64,000 bases of DNA, taken from positions 1 through 64,000 of the forward strand of contig JBEVJC010000018.1 in assembly GCA_040510375.1 (NCBI GenBank), given 5' to 3'. Made by a program: the position numbers and the translations under genes. The notes under the pieces were generated by a model. That model was not told the DNA's origin, searched no databases, and saw only the letters and a program-made list of their open reading frames with translations. Each line of letters starts with the position of its first letter. Position 1 is the stretch's first letter. The stretch is from JBEVJC01 sp040510375 (GTDB lineage Bacteria; Bacteroidota; Bacteroidia; Chitinophagales; Chitinophagaceae). Below, piece after piece: positions 42,331 through 51,106 of the stretch.

Positions 42331-42822
42331 TCAGGAGTGGTTCTTAATCGAAACGAGTTCGGTCAGCCACTTCACACTAAACGGATTATATCTCGGGTGG
42401 ACATCATCCACCTGCGCTCTTTTATGGGTATATGTAATTTCGTCGTCCTGCCGTTGCTCTACCGGTTTACGTGCGGGCTCCAGTGCAGCAAGTGAAAAAC
42501 TGTTCAGCAACGATTCTTCAATCAGTTCCTTATCGGCCTTATTATTTAAACGCTCGTTGACGCATTCAACAACAGCCATTCTCACATGGGAATAGAGGTG
42601 CCGGGAGATCGAGAAGTCAACGGGATTATTATGACGGTTTTCCCAAAGATCAATAAAAATATTACGGACGATCTTGCGCGCATCGTCGGAACTGTGCAAT
42701 TTTTTTAATGAATAGGAATAGAGATTGTACCAGTAACGGCGGTACAATTCTTCAAATGCCGTTGTGTCGTTCAGCGTAAGTTTGTCGATCAGTTCCTGAT
42801 CTGTTGAATAATTCCTGCTCAT
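42331..42822 (-). CDS. ECF-like sigma factor with region 2 only
   Basis: A 163-residue protein. Residues of about 10-75 match sigma region 2 (LNDTTAFEELYRRYWYNLYS, SSDDARKIVRNIFIDLWENR, the FecI-like LVQxVF.DLW helix in altered form). Region 4, the HTH that reads -35 DNA, is absent. The C-terminal 70 residues (LLNSFSLAALEPARKPVEQ...) look unrelated and disordered. It pairs with the truncated anti-sigma protein. It could not act as a normal ECF sigma factor; decay, or a core-binding decoy, are both possible. Confidence 0.66.
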   Translation of the reverse strand: MSRNYSTDQELIDKLTLNDTTAFEELYRRYWYNLYSYSLKKLHSSDDARKIVRNIFIDLWENRHNNPVDFSISRHLYSHVRMAVVECVNERLNNKADKELIEESLLNSFSLAALEPARKPVEQRQDDEITYTHKRAQVDDVHPRYNPFSVKWLTELVSIKNHS

Positions 42823-43053
42823 GTTCGGTAAACCGATTTAGATTAACAATAGCAGGATACTGGAATTGTTTTAGTCGCAGGAATTGGGAGATAAAGCAGG
42901 TGCTAAACTAGCTACCGGTATTCTGGTTTGCAAACTTTTGGCCAGAAATCTTTACCCGTTGTTATCAACATACGGTTTGCAGATGGTTAAACCACTGCAA
43001 CTAAGAGACATAGAAGTCCTTTAAATTTTTTTTTAATCCGATGAAAATTTTTG

Positions 43054-44988
43054 TCAGTTGGCATCCAGATCACTCAATTCGAGCCAGCGCAGTTCCTTTT
43101 TATCGAGCTGGTTGTTGATCTCGCCGATACGTGTAGACAATTTTTCCAGTTCCCCGAAATCGGTCCCGCCTTTATTAAGTTGTTCATTCACCAGCAATTT
43201 TTCCTGGTTGAGATCGGCGATTTCTTTTTCAAGTTGCTCGAACTCGCGTTTTTCCTTAAAGGAAAGGCGTTTTTTTTCCAGAACCGCGCTACCATTGGTT
43301 CCGGGAACTGCAGTAGCGACGGCTGCCAGCTCTTCCGGTTTTTCCGTCAGTAGTGAGCGGATATCTGTCATAGGCACCTGGTCCTTTACTGCCTGCCTGT
43401 ACTGGCTGTAGTTACCGGGGTAGTCACGCACATTACCTTCACCTTCGAAAACAAACAGGTGGTCCACCAGCCTGTCCATAAAATAACGGTCGTGCGAAAC
43501 AATCAGCAGGCAACCGGGAAACTCGCTCAGGAAACTTTCGAGGATACTCAGGGTAGGCAGGTCAAGATCGTTTGTTGGCTCATCAAGTACCAGGAAGTTG
43601 GGATTGCGGAACAGCACCGAAAGCAGGTGGAGCCTGCGTTTTTCGCCACCACTCAGTTTACTGATATAGGTGTATTGTTTATCCGGATCAAACAGGAATA
43701 ACTGCAGGAACTGCGCGGCACTCATGGTAGAGCCGTCGGCAAGGGGAAAATGTTCGGCAATATCTTTTACGTATTCAATCACCCGTTTGTCTTCCTTGAT
43801 TATCAGTCCGGCCTGTGAATAGTTTCCGAACACCACGGTATCACCGATATTGATCTTGCCACTATCTGGTTGTTCCAGTTGCATGATCATATTGATAAAG
43901 GTCGATTTACCAGCACCATTTTTTCCCACAACACCAATACGTTCACCTTTTGAAAAGGTGTAATCAAAACCTTTGAGGATGATTTTTTCGCCGAAACTTT
44001 TATAAACTTTTTTCATCTCTACGATCTTGCCACCCAGGCGGTTCATCTTCATCTGCAATTCCAGTTGTTGTTCTTCAACCTGGAGTTTTGCTTTTTTCTG
44101 CACTTCGTAAAAATTATCCTGGCGGCTTTTGGATTTTGTTGTTCTTGCCTTTGGTTGCTTGCGCATCCATTCCAGTTCCTTACGGTATGTGTTGCGTGCC
44201 TTGTCAATACTTGATGCTGCATTCTCCAGCCTGATTGCTTTTTTCTCCAGGTAGTTTGCATAGTCACCCTTGTGCACATACAGGGCTGCCAGTTCACCTG
44301 CCGGACCCGGAGAAATTTCCCAGATCTCGTCGCATACGGTGTCAAGGAAGTACCGGTCGTGCGTTACAAGTAACAGGGTGATTCGTTCTTTATCAAGATA
44401 ATGTTCCAGCCATTCTACCATTTCCACATCAAGGTGGTTGGTTGGTTCATCCATGATCAGTAATACGTGCTTTTGTTCAAAGCCGATATCGATCAGTGTT
44501 TTTGCCAGGGCAATGCGTTTACGCTGGCCGCCACTAAGGGTGCTTACGGGTTGATGGAGCGAATGGATCTTGAGTTTTTCCAGGATCTGTTTCACCTTGG
44601 TGTCAAAGTCCCAGGCATTCATCTCATCCATCATAACGATGGCATCGGTGAGTTTATCGATATCACCATCTTCGCTGATCTGCTCATAGGCCTTGATTGC
44701 GTTGATGATGGGGTGATCGTGGAAAAAGATATTATCCAGTACTGATTTGTTTTCGGTAAAGGTGGGTTCCTGTTCAAACAGGATTACATCCACTCCCTTA
44801 TTAATCCAGACCTTACCTGAGTCTGCAACTTCTTTCCCCGCAAGGATTTTTAACAGGGTGGATTTGCCCGATCCGTTCCGGGCAACCAGTGCGATTTTGT
44901 CGCCTTCTTCGATATTAAAGGAAATATTGTCAAAAAGCGGCTTGATACCATAACTTTTTGTGAGATTTTCAACTGAAACATAATGCAT
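43054..44988 (-). CDS. ABC-F family ATPase (Uup-type)
   Basis: From the ATG at 44988 the protein is 644 residues, with two ABC domains and no membrane part. First: Walker A ARNGSGKST, signature LSGGQRKR, Walker B LLIMDEPTNHLD. Second: GKNGAGKST, LSGGEKRR, FLVLDEPTNDLD. Between them is the basic arm linker (ELEWMRKQPKARTTKSKSRQ), and a C-terminal coiled coil (residues about 575-640) defines the Uup subgroup. ABC-F proteins act on the ribosome or, for Uup, on DNA and ribosome biogenesis. An upstream in-frame start at 45087 would overlap the divergent gene and is rejected. Confidence 0.93.
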   Translation of the reverse strand: MHYVSVENLTKSYGIKPLFDNISFNIEEGDKIALVARNGSGKSTLLKILAGKEVADSGKVWINKGVDVILFEQEPTFTENKSVLDNIFFHDHPIINAIKAYEQISEDGDIDKLTDAIVMMDEMNAWDFDTKVKQILEKLKIHSLHQPVSTLSGGQRKRIALAKTLIDIGFEQKHVLLIMDEPTNHLDVEMVEWLEHYLDKERITLLLVTHDRYFLDTVCDEIWEISPGPAGELAALYVHKGDYANYLEKKAIRLENAASSIDKARNTYRKELEWMRKQPKARTTKSKSRQDNFYEVQKKAKLQVEEQQLELQMKMNRLGGKIVEMKKVYKSFGEKIILKGFDYTFSKGERIGVVGKNGAGKSTFINMIMQLEQPDSGKINIGDTVVFGNYSQAGLIIKEDKRVIEYVKDIAEHFPLADGSTMSAAQFLQLFLFDPDKQYTYISKLSGGEKRRLHLLSVLFRNPNFLVLDEPTNDLDLPTLSILESFLSEFPGCLLIVSHDRYFMDRLVDHLFVFEGEGNVRDYPGNYSQYRQAVKDQVPMTDIRSLLTEKPEELAAVATAVPGTNGSAVLEKKRLSFKEKREFEQLEKEIADLNQEKLLVNEQLNKGGTDFGELEKLSTRIGEINNQLDKKELRWLELSDLDAN

Positions 44989-45076
44989 TTCGCAAAGATA
45001 AAGTATCGGACATGCTTTTCGGTGCTGTAACGCTTTATTGGCATAGTTTTTTGCCCTAATATGGAAATGCAGGGTT

Positions 45077-45640
45077 ATGTCAAACAATATAATCGAGACG
45101 CTGCAGGTTAACCTGGGCCTGCCCGCTCTTCAGAAGGTAGATCCGAATATCCAGGAGGCAAAGGATGTAAATCACAGTACTCCGGCCGGGAAGCTGGCAC
45201 AAGCCGCCATTCCGACCGTTGTGGCGGGAATTTACAAGCTTAGCCGAACGGAAAAAGGCTGTGCGGGTATCAATGCCGCCAATTCTCCTTCCAGTTGGTT
45301 GCAGGTTGTTTTTAATGATAAAACGGCAAATGTTGTGGAGAAAGTTGCTCATTATTCCAACGTACCAAGGGAACATGCCGAATCCCAGATGGAGAAGATG
45401 GCGGAAGAAGCAATCCGGGTTATTGGTCTTCGTCAATCCGGCACGGGCACAAGTGTGACTGCTATCCGTGATTACATGAGTCAGCAACGGCATAATATTC
45501 TTGTATACCTGCCGGCAGCTATGCAGATTGGTGATCTTTTGAACGACAATTCAATGGATGACCGGACCAATAAAATGGAGGGACCTATTTCCAACCTTAT
45601 GCATAAAATAGAGAACGCACTCGCACGTGGAGGGAGTTGA
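45077..45640 (+). CDS. Conserved protein of unknown function
   Basis: A 187-residue protein I cannot assign. It begins MSNNIIETLQVNLGLPALQK and has helical segments TPAGKLAQAAIPTVVAGIYK, VVEKVAHYSNVPREHAESQM and a C-terminal MHKIENALARGG. The alternation of helices with a small hydrophobic middle faintly recalls DUF937/YidB-type proteins, but not enough to name it. It has no signal peptide or transmembrane segment. It diverges from the ABC-F gene across 88 bp and ends 6 bp from the convergent J-domain gene. Confidence 0.72.
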   Translation: MSNNIIETLQVNLGLPALQKVDPNIQEAKDVNHSTPAGKLAQAAIPTVVAGIYKLSRTEKGCAGINAANSPSSWLQVVFNDKTANVVEKVAHYSNVPREHAESQMEKMAEEAIRVIGLRQSGTGTSVTAIRDYMSQQRHNILVYLPAAMQIGDLLNDNSMDDRTNKMEGPISNLMHKIENALARGGS

Positions 45641-45646
45641 TCCCTT

Positions 45647-46294
45647 TTATCGGCCAACCATAAAGATCAATATACAAATGGCTGTTACGGCAAGTAGTAA
45701 CAGCCATATTTTTGCGCGGTCCCAGCGTTGTGAGATGATGGACTGGCGCAGGTTCTGGCGTAAGTATCTTAGTTGATTTTCTTCCAGGCCGATTTTTTCA
45801 AGGTGACGGAAAAATAATTGCTGGTTCTGATAAGAAAGCCGCTGGGCGGAAAGTATTGCCAGTCGCACGATTTCCGAATTGATTGCCCTGTCGCCAAACT
45901 GATTGAGCATAACGATCACTTCACCGGAAAACAGCAGCATCAGTTCATCCATTAATCCGTGCCTGTCCACCCGATGGTTGTCCAAACGCGAGAGGGTTCT
46001 TTCCTTTTCCAGCATTTGTTTCAGGAAGGTCACGGGGTTCAGCGCCTGTACAGGTTTGATTTTTCCACTGCTTTTTGCAAGCCACCGTTCCTGCAGGTAA
46101 AGATTCCGCCGGGTTGGATCGGTAAGTACTTCGTACGCTTCTTTCACCACTGCGAACTGGGCAGCTGCATAGGGATCGTCAGCGGATTTATCGGGGTGGT
46201 AAACCTGGGCCATCCTTCTGTACGATCGTTTTATCTCTTCGGGGGTGGCCGAAGGGGGAAGCTCGAGTATTTGGTAGTAATCCTTCAACTCCAT
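45647..46294 (-). CDS. J-domain protein with a C-terminal membrane anchor
   Basis: A 215-residue protein with an N-terminal J domain (residues 3-66: DYYQILELPPSATPEEIKR, VYHPDK with HPD at 33-35, FAVVKEAYEVLTDPTRR). This stimulates DnaK ATPase. A helical middle of unknown type follows, and a C-terminal transmembrane helix (about 193-213, AKIWLLLLAVTAICILIFMV). It lacks the Gly/Phe linker and zinc domains of DnaJ, so it is a specialised type III co-chaperone anchored in the inner membrane. Confidence 0.85.
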   Translation of the reverse strand: MELKDYYQILELPPSATPEEIKRSYRRMAQVYHPDKSADDPYAAAQFAVVKEAYEVLTDPTRRNLYLQERWLAKSSGKIKPVQALNPVTFLKQMLEKERTLSRLDNHRVDRHGLMDELMLLFSGEVIVMLNQFGDRAINSEIVRLAILSAQRLSYQNQQLFFRHLEKIGLEENQLRYLRQNLRQSIISQRWDRAKIWLLLLAVTAICILIFMVGR

Positions 46295-46532
46295 CGGGTA
46301 CGAAGGTAAATAATCGGGGCCGTTCAGGAGCGCGAAGGCAATTATCGCTCAAAGTTTAACAGGGGCCTGATCTTTAACACTTAACGCGCTTTTTGGCAAA
46401 TGTTTTCATAACACTTGCCTGCCGTACATGCCAGTGCAACCCTGTGGCACTATAACTGCTCAATAATAGTAGTACGGTAAATAACCCAGTTGGCTGGATA
46501 ACCCGGATTTATATCATTTAAAAATCTTCCAC

Positions 46533-48044
46533 ATGAAACGATTAATTACCATGCTTTCCCTCACCCTCGCGATCCTGCTGGGTGTGTCGGTGGGCAACAG
46601 GAGCGAGGCTCAGGTTGGTGTCGGGGTGAACGTCACTTACCAGACATTCTATGATGAGTTAAGCCCTTATGGACAATGGGTCGAGTATCCGGAATACGGA
46701 TATGTATGGGCACCCAATATGGGATCGGATTTTCAACCCTACAGCTCGGGAGGCCATTGGGTTTGGTCGGATGAATATGAATGGCTCTGGGTTTCCGACT
46801 ATGCCTGGGGATGGGCTCCGTTTCACTATGGCCGATGGTTCCAGGATCCTGCCTATGGCTGGATGTGGCAGCCGGGATATGAATGGTCGCCAGCCTGGGT
46901 GAGCTGGAGAACCGGTGGTGATTACTACGGCTGGGCCCCGATACGTCCGGGTATCAATATCAGTATCGGGTTTGGAAATTATAATCCTCCTTCCAACTAC
47001 TGGTGTTTTGCACCGCGCAGGTATATTAATTCTCCAAGGATCAGGAATTATTATGTTGATCGCAGCCGCAACACCACTATCATCAATAATACAACGATCA
47101 TTAACAATTACGGAAACAGGAATAATGTGTTTGTAAATGGAGGCCCGCGCCGCAGTGACGCGCAACGTTATGCAGGTAATATCCGGCCGGTACGATTCAG
47201 TGAATCCAATCGCCCCGGCGGACGTGAGTTCAGTAATAACCGGGTCAGCCTGTATCGTCCAAGGGTGGAAAGGGAAGGTAATAACGGAACTAATATTGCA
47301 CCAAGGAATTTTAACCGGTACGACAGGAATCGCGGTTCGGACAATCCCAATGCAAATAATGGGGGAAGGAATAATGATAACCGTGGGGATGTGAGAGGTG
47401 GAAGGAATAATGATAACCGTGGTGATATAAGGGGTGGTCAGAATAATAATAATCGTGGCAATATAGGTGCAGGAAGGAATAACAACAATGATGATCGTAT
47501 TGCCGAAGGAAGGGGCAGGGGAAATAATTTACCTGCCGAACGTCCCGACCGGAATAATGGTAATGGCAACACTCCTGGGACTGACCGTCCTTCGGGAAGT
47601 CCATCGCGTCCGCAGGGTTCCATAAGGAATGATCGGCCTGGAGGTCCCGGTTCAGATCGTTCGCAACCACAACGGCCATCGCAGCCTGATCGGCAACCAC
47701 AGCGGCCATCGCAGCCGGACCGACAGCCACAAATGAACCGTCAACCGCAAGCAGATCGTCAGCCGCAACGTCAGACACAGATAGATCGTCAGCCGCAGCG
47801 TCAGCAACAGCCCGATCGTCAGCCGCAACGTCAACCACAGATGGATCGTCAACCGCAACGTCAGCCACAAATGGACCGTCAACCGCAACGCCAGACCCAG
47901 ATGGAACGCCAGCCTCAACGGCAGCAACAAATGGAACGTCAGCCCCAACGACAGTCTCAACCAAGGATGGAACGTCAATCTGCTCCTGAGCGGTCTTCGC
48001 AAAGCCGTGGTGATGGAGGTAGTGGACGCAGGGTAAGGAACTAA
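46533..48044 (+). CDS. Exported repeat-rich protein (DUF6600-like, Arg/Gln/Pro-rich C-terminus)
   Basis: A 503-residue exported protein (signal MKRLITMLSLTLAILLGVSVGNRSEA). Residues of about 38-150 have repeated aromatic units of the DUF6600 type: SPYGQWVEYPEYGYVWAP, SSGGHWVWSDEYEWLW, YGRWFQDPAYGWMWQPG. An Asn-rich stretch follows (NTTIINNTTIINN), then 12-residue Gly/Asn/Arg repeats (about 278-320) and 10-residue DRQPQRQPQM-type repeats (about 408-477). The very basic low-complexity tail may bind polyanions such as surface polysaccharide or DNA. Function is unknown. It has its own terminator. Confidence 0.78.
   Translation: MKRLITMLSLTLAILLGVSVGNRSEAQVGVGVNVTYQTFYDELSPYGQWVEYPEYGYVWAPNMGSDFQPYSSGGHWVWSDEYEWLWVSDYAWGWAPFHYGRWFQDPAYGWMWQPGYEWSPAWVSWRTGGDYYGWAPIRPGINISIGFGNYNPPSNYWCFAPRRYINSPRIRNYYVDRSRNTTIINNTTIINNYGNRNNVFVNGGPRRSDAQRYAGNIRPVRFSESNRPGGREFSNNRVSLYRPRVEREGNNGTNIAPRNFNRYDRNRGSDNPNANNGGRNNDNRGDVRGGRNNDNRGDIRGGQNNNNRGNIGAGRNNNNDDRIAEGRGRGNNLPAERPDRNNGNGNTPGTDRPSGSPSRPQGSIRNDRPGGPGSDRSQPQRPSQPDRQPQRPSQPDRQPQMNRQPQADRQPQRQTQIDRQPQRQQQPDRQPQRQPQMDRQPQRQPQMDRQPQRQTQMERQPQRQQQMERQPQRQSQPRMERQSAPERSSQSRGDGGSGRRVRN
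47365..47492 (+). repeat. 36-bp tandem repeats (about 3.5 copies) coding Gly/Asn/Arg units
   Basis: Units begin at 47365, 47401, 47437 and 47473 and code for RGGRNNDNRGDV-like peptides. The first two are almost identical and the later ones diverge. Confidence 0.85.
47754..47963 (+). repeat. 30-bp tandem repeats (seven copies) coding DRQPQRQxQx units
   Basis: Units start every 30 bp from 47754 to 47934 with the core gatcgtcagccgcaacgtca. Two related units, with RPSQP in place of RQxQx, precede them at about 47671-47730. The period is in frame. Confidence 0.92.
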
Positions 48045-48068
48045 AAAAATATTATCCCTATAAACACT

Positions 48069-48092
48069 TAAGACCCATTTGGGTCTTTTTTT
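48069..48092 (+). terminator. Terminator of the repeat-rich protein gene
   Basis: AAGACCCA (48070-48077) pairs with TGGGTCTT (48080-48087), followed by a T-run. It ends only a few bases before the ATG of the next gene (48096). Confidence 0.85.
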
Positions 48093-48095
48093 GTT

Positions 48096-49940
48096 ATGAT
48101 GGTGAACGGATCGTTTACCTTTAAATCATCCCCTAAATATTTTTTATTGAAAATTCTCTGGAACTATCTTAAACCACATCGTCCCCTAATATTTGTTTCG
48201 CTCCTGCTTGCAGGGATTGCCCAGTTACTTACACTTGTTGACCCGCTTATTTTTGGAAAGATCATCGATGATTATGCCGGTGGTAAAGGTAAACGACCCG
48301 AAACCGAACTGGTTAACGGAGTATTGGTCTGGCTACTGATAGCATTAGGTGTCGCATTGCTGGCGCGACTGGCAAAGGCATTTCAGGATTACGTAATGCG
48401 GTTGGCCGTGCAGCGTTTTGGAATGCAGATCTTCAATGATGGATTAAAACAAACATTGCGACTTTCATTCACCGAGTTTGAAAGCCAGCGAAGTGGTGAA
48501 ACATTATCCACCCTGCAAAAAGTACGGGTGGATACCGAACGGTTTATCAATGCGTTTATCAATATCCTTTTTTCCTCGGTTATCGGGATCGGATTCCTGA
48601 TCTGGTATGCGATAACCAAACACTGGTTACTGATACCGGTTTTCCTGATTGGTGTGCTGGTATTGGGGGGACTAACCGGTATGCTTAGTAAAAGGATCAA
48701 GACCATCCAGCGTTCAATCAACCGGGAGACCTACCAGATGTCGGGCGCAATCACCGAATCATTAAGGAATATTGAACTTGTAAAAAGCCTCGGTCTCACC
48801 TATCCTGAAATCCGGCGGTTAAAGGAGTATACCCAGAAGATCTTTGATCTTGAAATGACAAAAACGCGGAAGGTGCGAACTTTATCATTTCTCCAAAGCG
48901 CTTCACTTACCTTATTGAAACAATCCATCCTGTTTATTTTACTCTGGCTTATTTTCCGTGATGTACTGACAACGGGTGAACTGATCAGCATGCAATTCAT
49001 CTCCACCACTATTTTCGGACCCTTGCAGGATCTGGGAAATATAATCCTGTCGTACCGGGAAGCAGAAGCATCGCTGCTCACTTTTGACAAGCTGATGAAA
49101 AAACCGGTAGAGACAAGACCCGAGGAACCGGTGGAACTGGGGCCGCTCCGCACCCTGCGTTTTGATCATGTGGTGTTCCGGCATGCAACGGCCACGATGA
49201 ATGCAATTGATGATATAACCTTTGAAGTAAAAAGCGGGGAGACCATCGCCTTTGTTGGTCCATCAGGTTCGGGAAAATCTACATTGGTGAAACTACTCGT
49301 AGGACTTTACCGTCCGGTTTCGGGTGCAGTTTATTTTAACGGAATACTGTCGGCCGATATCCGGTACAATGAAATGCGCAGGCAGATAGGTTTCGTAACC
49401 CAGGAAACACAATTGTTCTACGGAACAATCCGCGATAACCTGCTTTTTGTAAAAGCTTCTGCAACGGATGAAGAGATGCTCGATGCCCTGCATAAAGCAG
49501 CATGCGATAACCTGATACAGCGATCAGGAAGAGGTCTTGATACACTGCTTGGTGAAGGGGGAATGAAACTATCGGGGGGTGAAAAACAACGCATCGCGAT
49601 TGCGCGTGCATTATTACGTCATCCGCGACTGCTTATTTTTGATGAAGCTACGTCAGCACTTGATTCATTAACGGAAGAGTCTATTACAGAAACCATCAAG
49701 GATATTTCCCGGCAACGCGATCCGATTACCATTATGATTGCACACCGTTTATCGACCATTATGTATGCGGATGTAATTTATGTCCTGGAAAAAGGAAGGA
49801 TCGTTGAATCAGGCACGCACGATAAACTGGTTGAAGCCCGCGGCCTTTATTATGCCATGTGGCGTCAGCAGGTGGGGGAAAGACGGGATCCGGTGCAGGT
49901 TGCTCCTGCTAGTGTAAAGCCTTCAGTTTGGAAACCATAA
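48096..49940 (+). CDS. ABC exporter, fused permease and ATPase (MsbA/MDR-like)
   Basis: A 614-residue half-transporter with an N-terminal six-helix exporter domain (about residues 20-320) and a C-terminal ATPase: Walker A GPSGSGKST, Q loop FVTQETQLF, signature LSGGEKQR, Walker B LLIFDEATSALD, and switch His in MIAHRLS. It would work as a homodimer exporting lipid or hydrophobic compounds; the substrate is unknown. The start codon follows the upstream gene's terminator by about 4 nt, so transcription must enter by readthrough or from a promoter inside the preceding gene. Its 3' end overlaps the convergent MFS gene by 32 bp. Confidence 0.92.
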   Translation: MMVNGSFTFKSSPKYFLLKILWNYLKPHRPLIFVSLLLAGIAQLLTLVDPLIFGKIIDDYAGGKGKRPETELVNGVLVWLLIALGVALLARLAKAFQDYVMRLAVQRFGMQIFNDGLKQTLRLSFTEFESQRSGETLSTLQKVRVDTERFINAFINILFSSVIGIGFLIWYAITKHWLLIPVFLIGVLVLGGLTGMLSKRIKTIQRSINRETYQMSGAITESLRNIELVKSLGLTYPEIRRLKEYTQKIFDLEMTKTRKVRTLSFLQSASLTLLKQSILFILLWLIFRDVLTTGELISMQFISTTIFGPLQDLGNIILSYREAEASLLTFDKLMKKPVETRPEEPVELGPLRTLRFDHVVFRHATATMNAIDDITFEVKSGETIAFVGPSGSGKSTLVKLLVGLYRPVSGAVYFNGILSADIRYNEMRRQIGFVTQETQLFYGTIRDNLLFVKASATDEEMLDALHKAACDNLIQRSGRGLDTLLGEGGMKLSGGEKQRIAIARALLRHPRLLIFDEATSALDSLTEESITETIKDISRQRDPITIMIAHRLSTIMYADVIYVLEKGRIVESGTHDKLVEARGLYYAMWRQQVGERRDPVQVAPASVKPSVWKP

Positions 49941-51096
49941 TCGCGATAGCAAAACCAAACAGGCTGATCACAGCGAAGGAATGGCGCAGGCTGAAAAGCT
50001 GCGAGATATAACCGATGAGCGGGGGTCCCATCAGGAATCCAAAAAAACTGATGCTGGAAACGGCGGCCAGCGCCATTCCTGGCGGAATTTTTGAAACGCG
50101 TCCAACGCTGCTGTATACCATCGGTATGATAGAAGATACGCCAAATCCTACGCAGATAAAACCAAAGGTAGCTGTGGCCATATAAGGAAAGAATACAGCC
50201 GTCAGCAATCCGAATGAAACCATTACTCCGCTTACCTGGAGCATTCGTTTACGTCCGTATTTCTCAATTAATTTATCACCTACAAAGCGACCGATTGCCA
50301 TCATTCCCATGAAAGACGCATAACCAAGTACGATCAGCCGGCCCTCGGCATGGACCACGTCTTTAAAATAAACCCCGCTCCATTCAAACATGGCGCCTTC
50401 ACTTGCCATACTGCAGAAGCCGATAATGCCAAGCTGGACCAGCATGCCATCGGGCCGCGAAAAAAATGATTTTTTTTCTGTTGGTAGAGTTGACCGGCCC
50501 GACTGGAGTTTTGACTGGAAAACAAGAACCACAACAATGATCATTACTGCCACAATACAGAAATGCGGGTATGGCCTGACCTGCAATCCGGTCATCAGTA
50601 ATCCGATGGCTGCCCCGGTGAAACCCGCTGTACTCCACGCTCCATGGAAGGAAGCCATGATTGGTCGCTCATATAATTTTTCCGCGCGGATTGCCTGTGT
50701 ATTTCCTGATATATTACAAAGATTACCACAGATCCCGAAGAAATACAATCCCACTGCCAGGTGCCAGGGTTGGGTGGCCAGTCCGAGGTTGGTCAGGCAA
50801 AGTGCATAAAGAATAGCAGCAACCCGTAATACTTTTTTACTGCCGAACCTGGTAACCATCACACCGGAAAATGGCATGGCAGTAAGTTGGCCCGCCGGCA
50901 ATGCAAGAAGGATTAGGCCGAATGCCGCATCATTTAATCCGAGCGAGGTTTTAATATCGGGGATCCTGCTTGCCCATGAAGCAAATGAAAGTCCAAGGCA
51001 AAAGAAAAGTATGGATACAGCGATCCTGATCTGACGGTTGGTCAGTGTGGTAACCGGAACGGCAATATCAGCTATGTCCTGCTTAAATTCAGCCAT
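49909..51096 (-). CDS. MFS transporter (sugar/drug efflux type)
   Basis: From the ATG at 51096 the protein is 395 residues with 12 helices. Characteristic sequences are FFCLGLSFASWASRIPDIK (TM1), GVMVTRFGSKKVLRVAA (motif A), FFGICGNLCNISGNTQAI and MASFHGAWSTAGFTGAAIG. This layout matches the YbjJ-like/fucose-permease-like branch. Substrate is unknown. A longer reading to 51201 would overlap the oxidoreductase gene and is rejected. It lies 10 bp downstream of that gene, probably in the same transcript. Confidence 0.85.
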   Translation of the reverse strand: MAEFKQDIADIAVPVTTLTNRQIRIAVSILFFCLGLSFASWASRIPDIKTSLGLNDAAFGLILLALPAGQLTAMPFSGVMVTRFGSKKVLRVAAILYALCLTNLGLATQPWHLAVGLYFFGICGNLCNISGNTQAIRAEKLYERPIMASFHGAWSTAGFTGAAIGLLMTGLQVRPYPHFCIVAVMIIVVVLVFQSKLQSGRSTLPTEKKSFFSRPDGMLVQLGIIGFCSMASEGAMFEWSGVYFKDVVHAEGRLIVLGYASFMGMMAIGRFVGDKLIEKYGRKRMLQVSGVMVSFGLLTAVFFPYMATATFGFICVGFGVSSIIPMVYSSVGRVSKIPPGMALAAVSSISFFGFLMGPPLIGYISQLFSLRHSFAVISLFGFAIAIMVSKLKALH

Positions 51097-51106
51097 ATCA
51101 ATCAGA

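Noticed and set aside
43054..45087. ABC-F start at 45087
   Set aside because: The extra 33 residues are not family-like and would overlap the divergent gene; ATG 44988 fits the family.
47754..47963. 30-bp repeats considered as a CRISPR array
   Set aside because: No spacers; repeats are contiguous, in frame and inside a coding sequence; no cas genes.
47311..47964. 217-residue minus-strand frame over the repeat-rich gene
   Set aside because: It is an artefact of the in-frame repeats (valine/alanine/aspartate-rich shadow). The plus-strand frame has a signal peptide and a domain.
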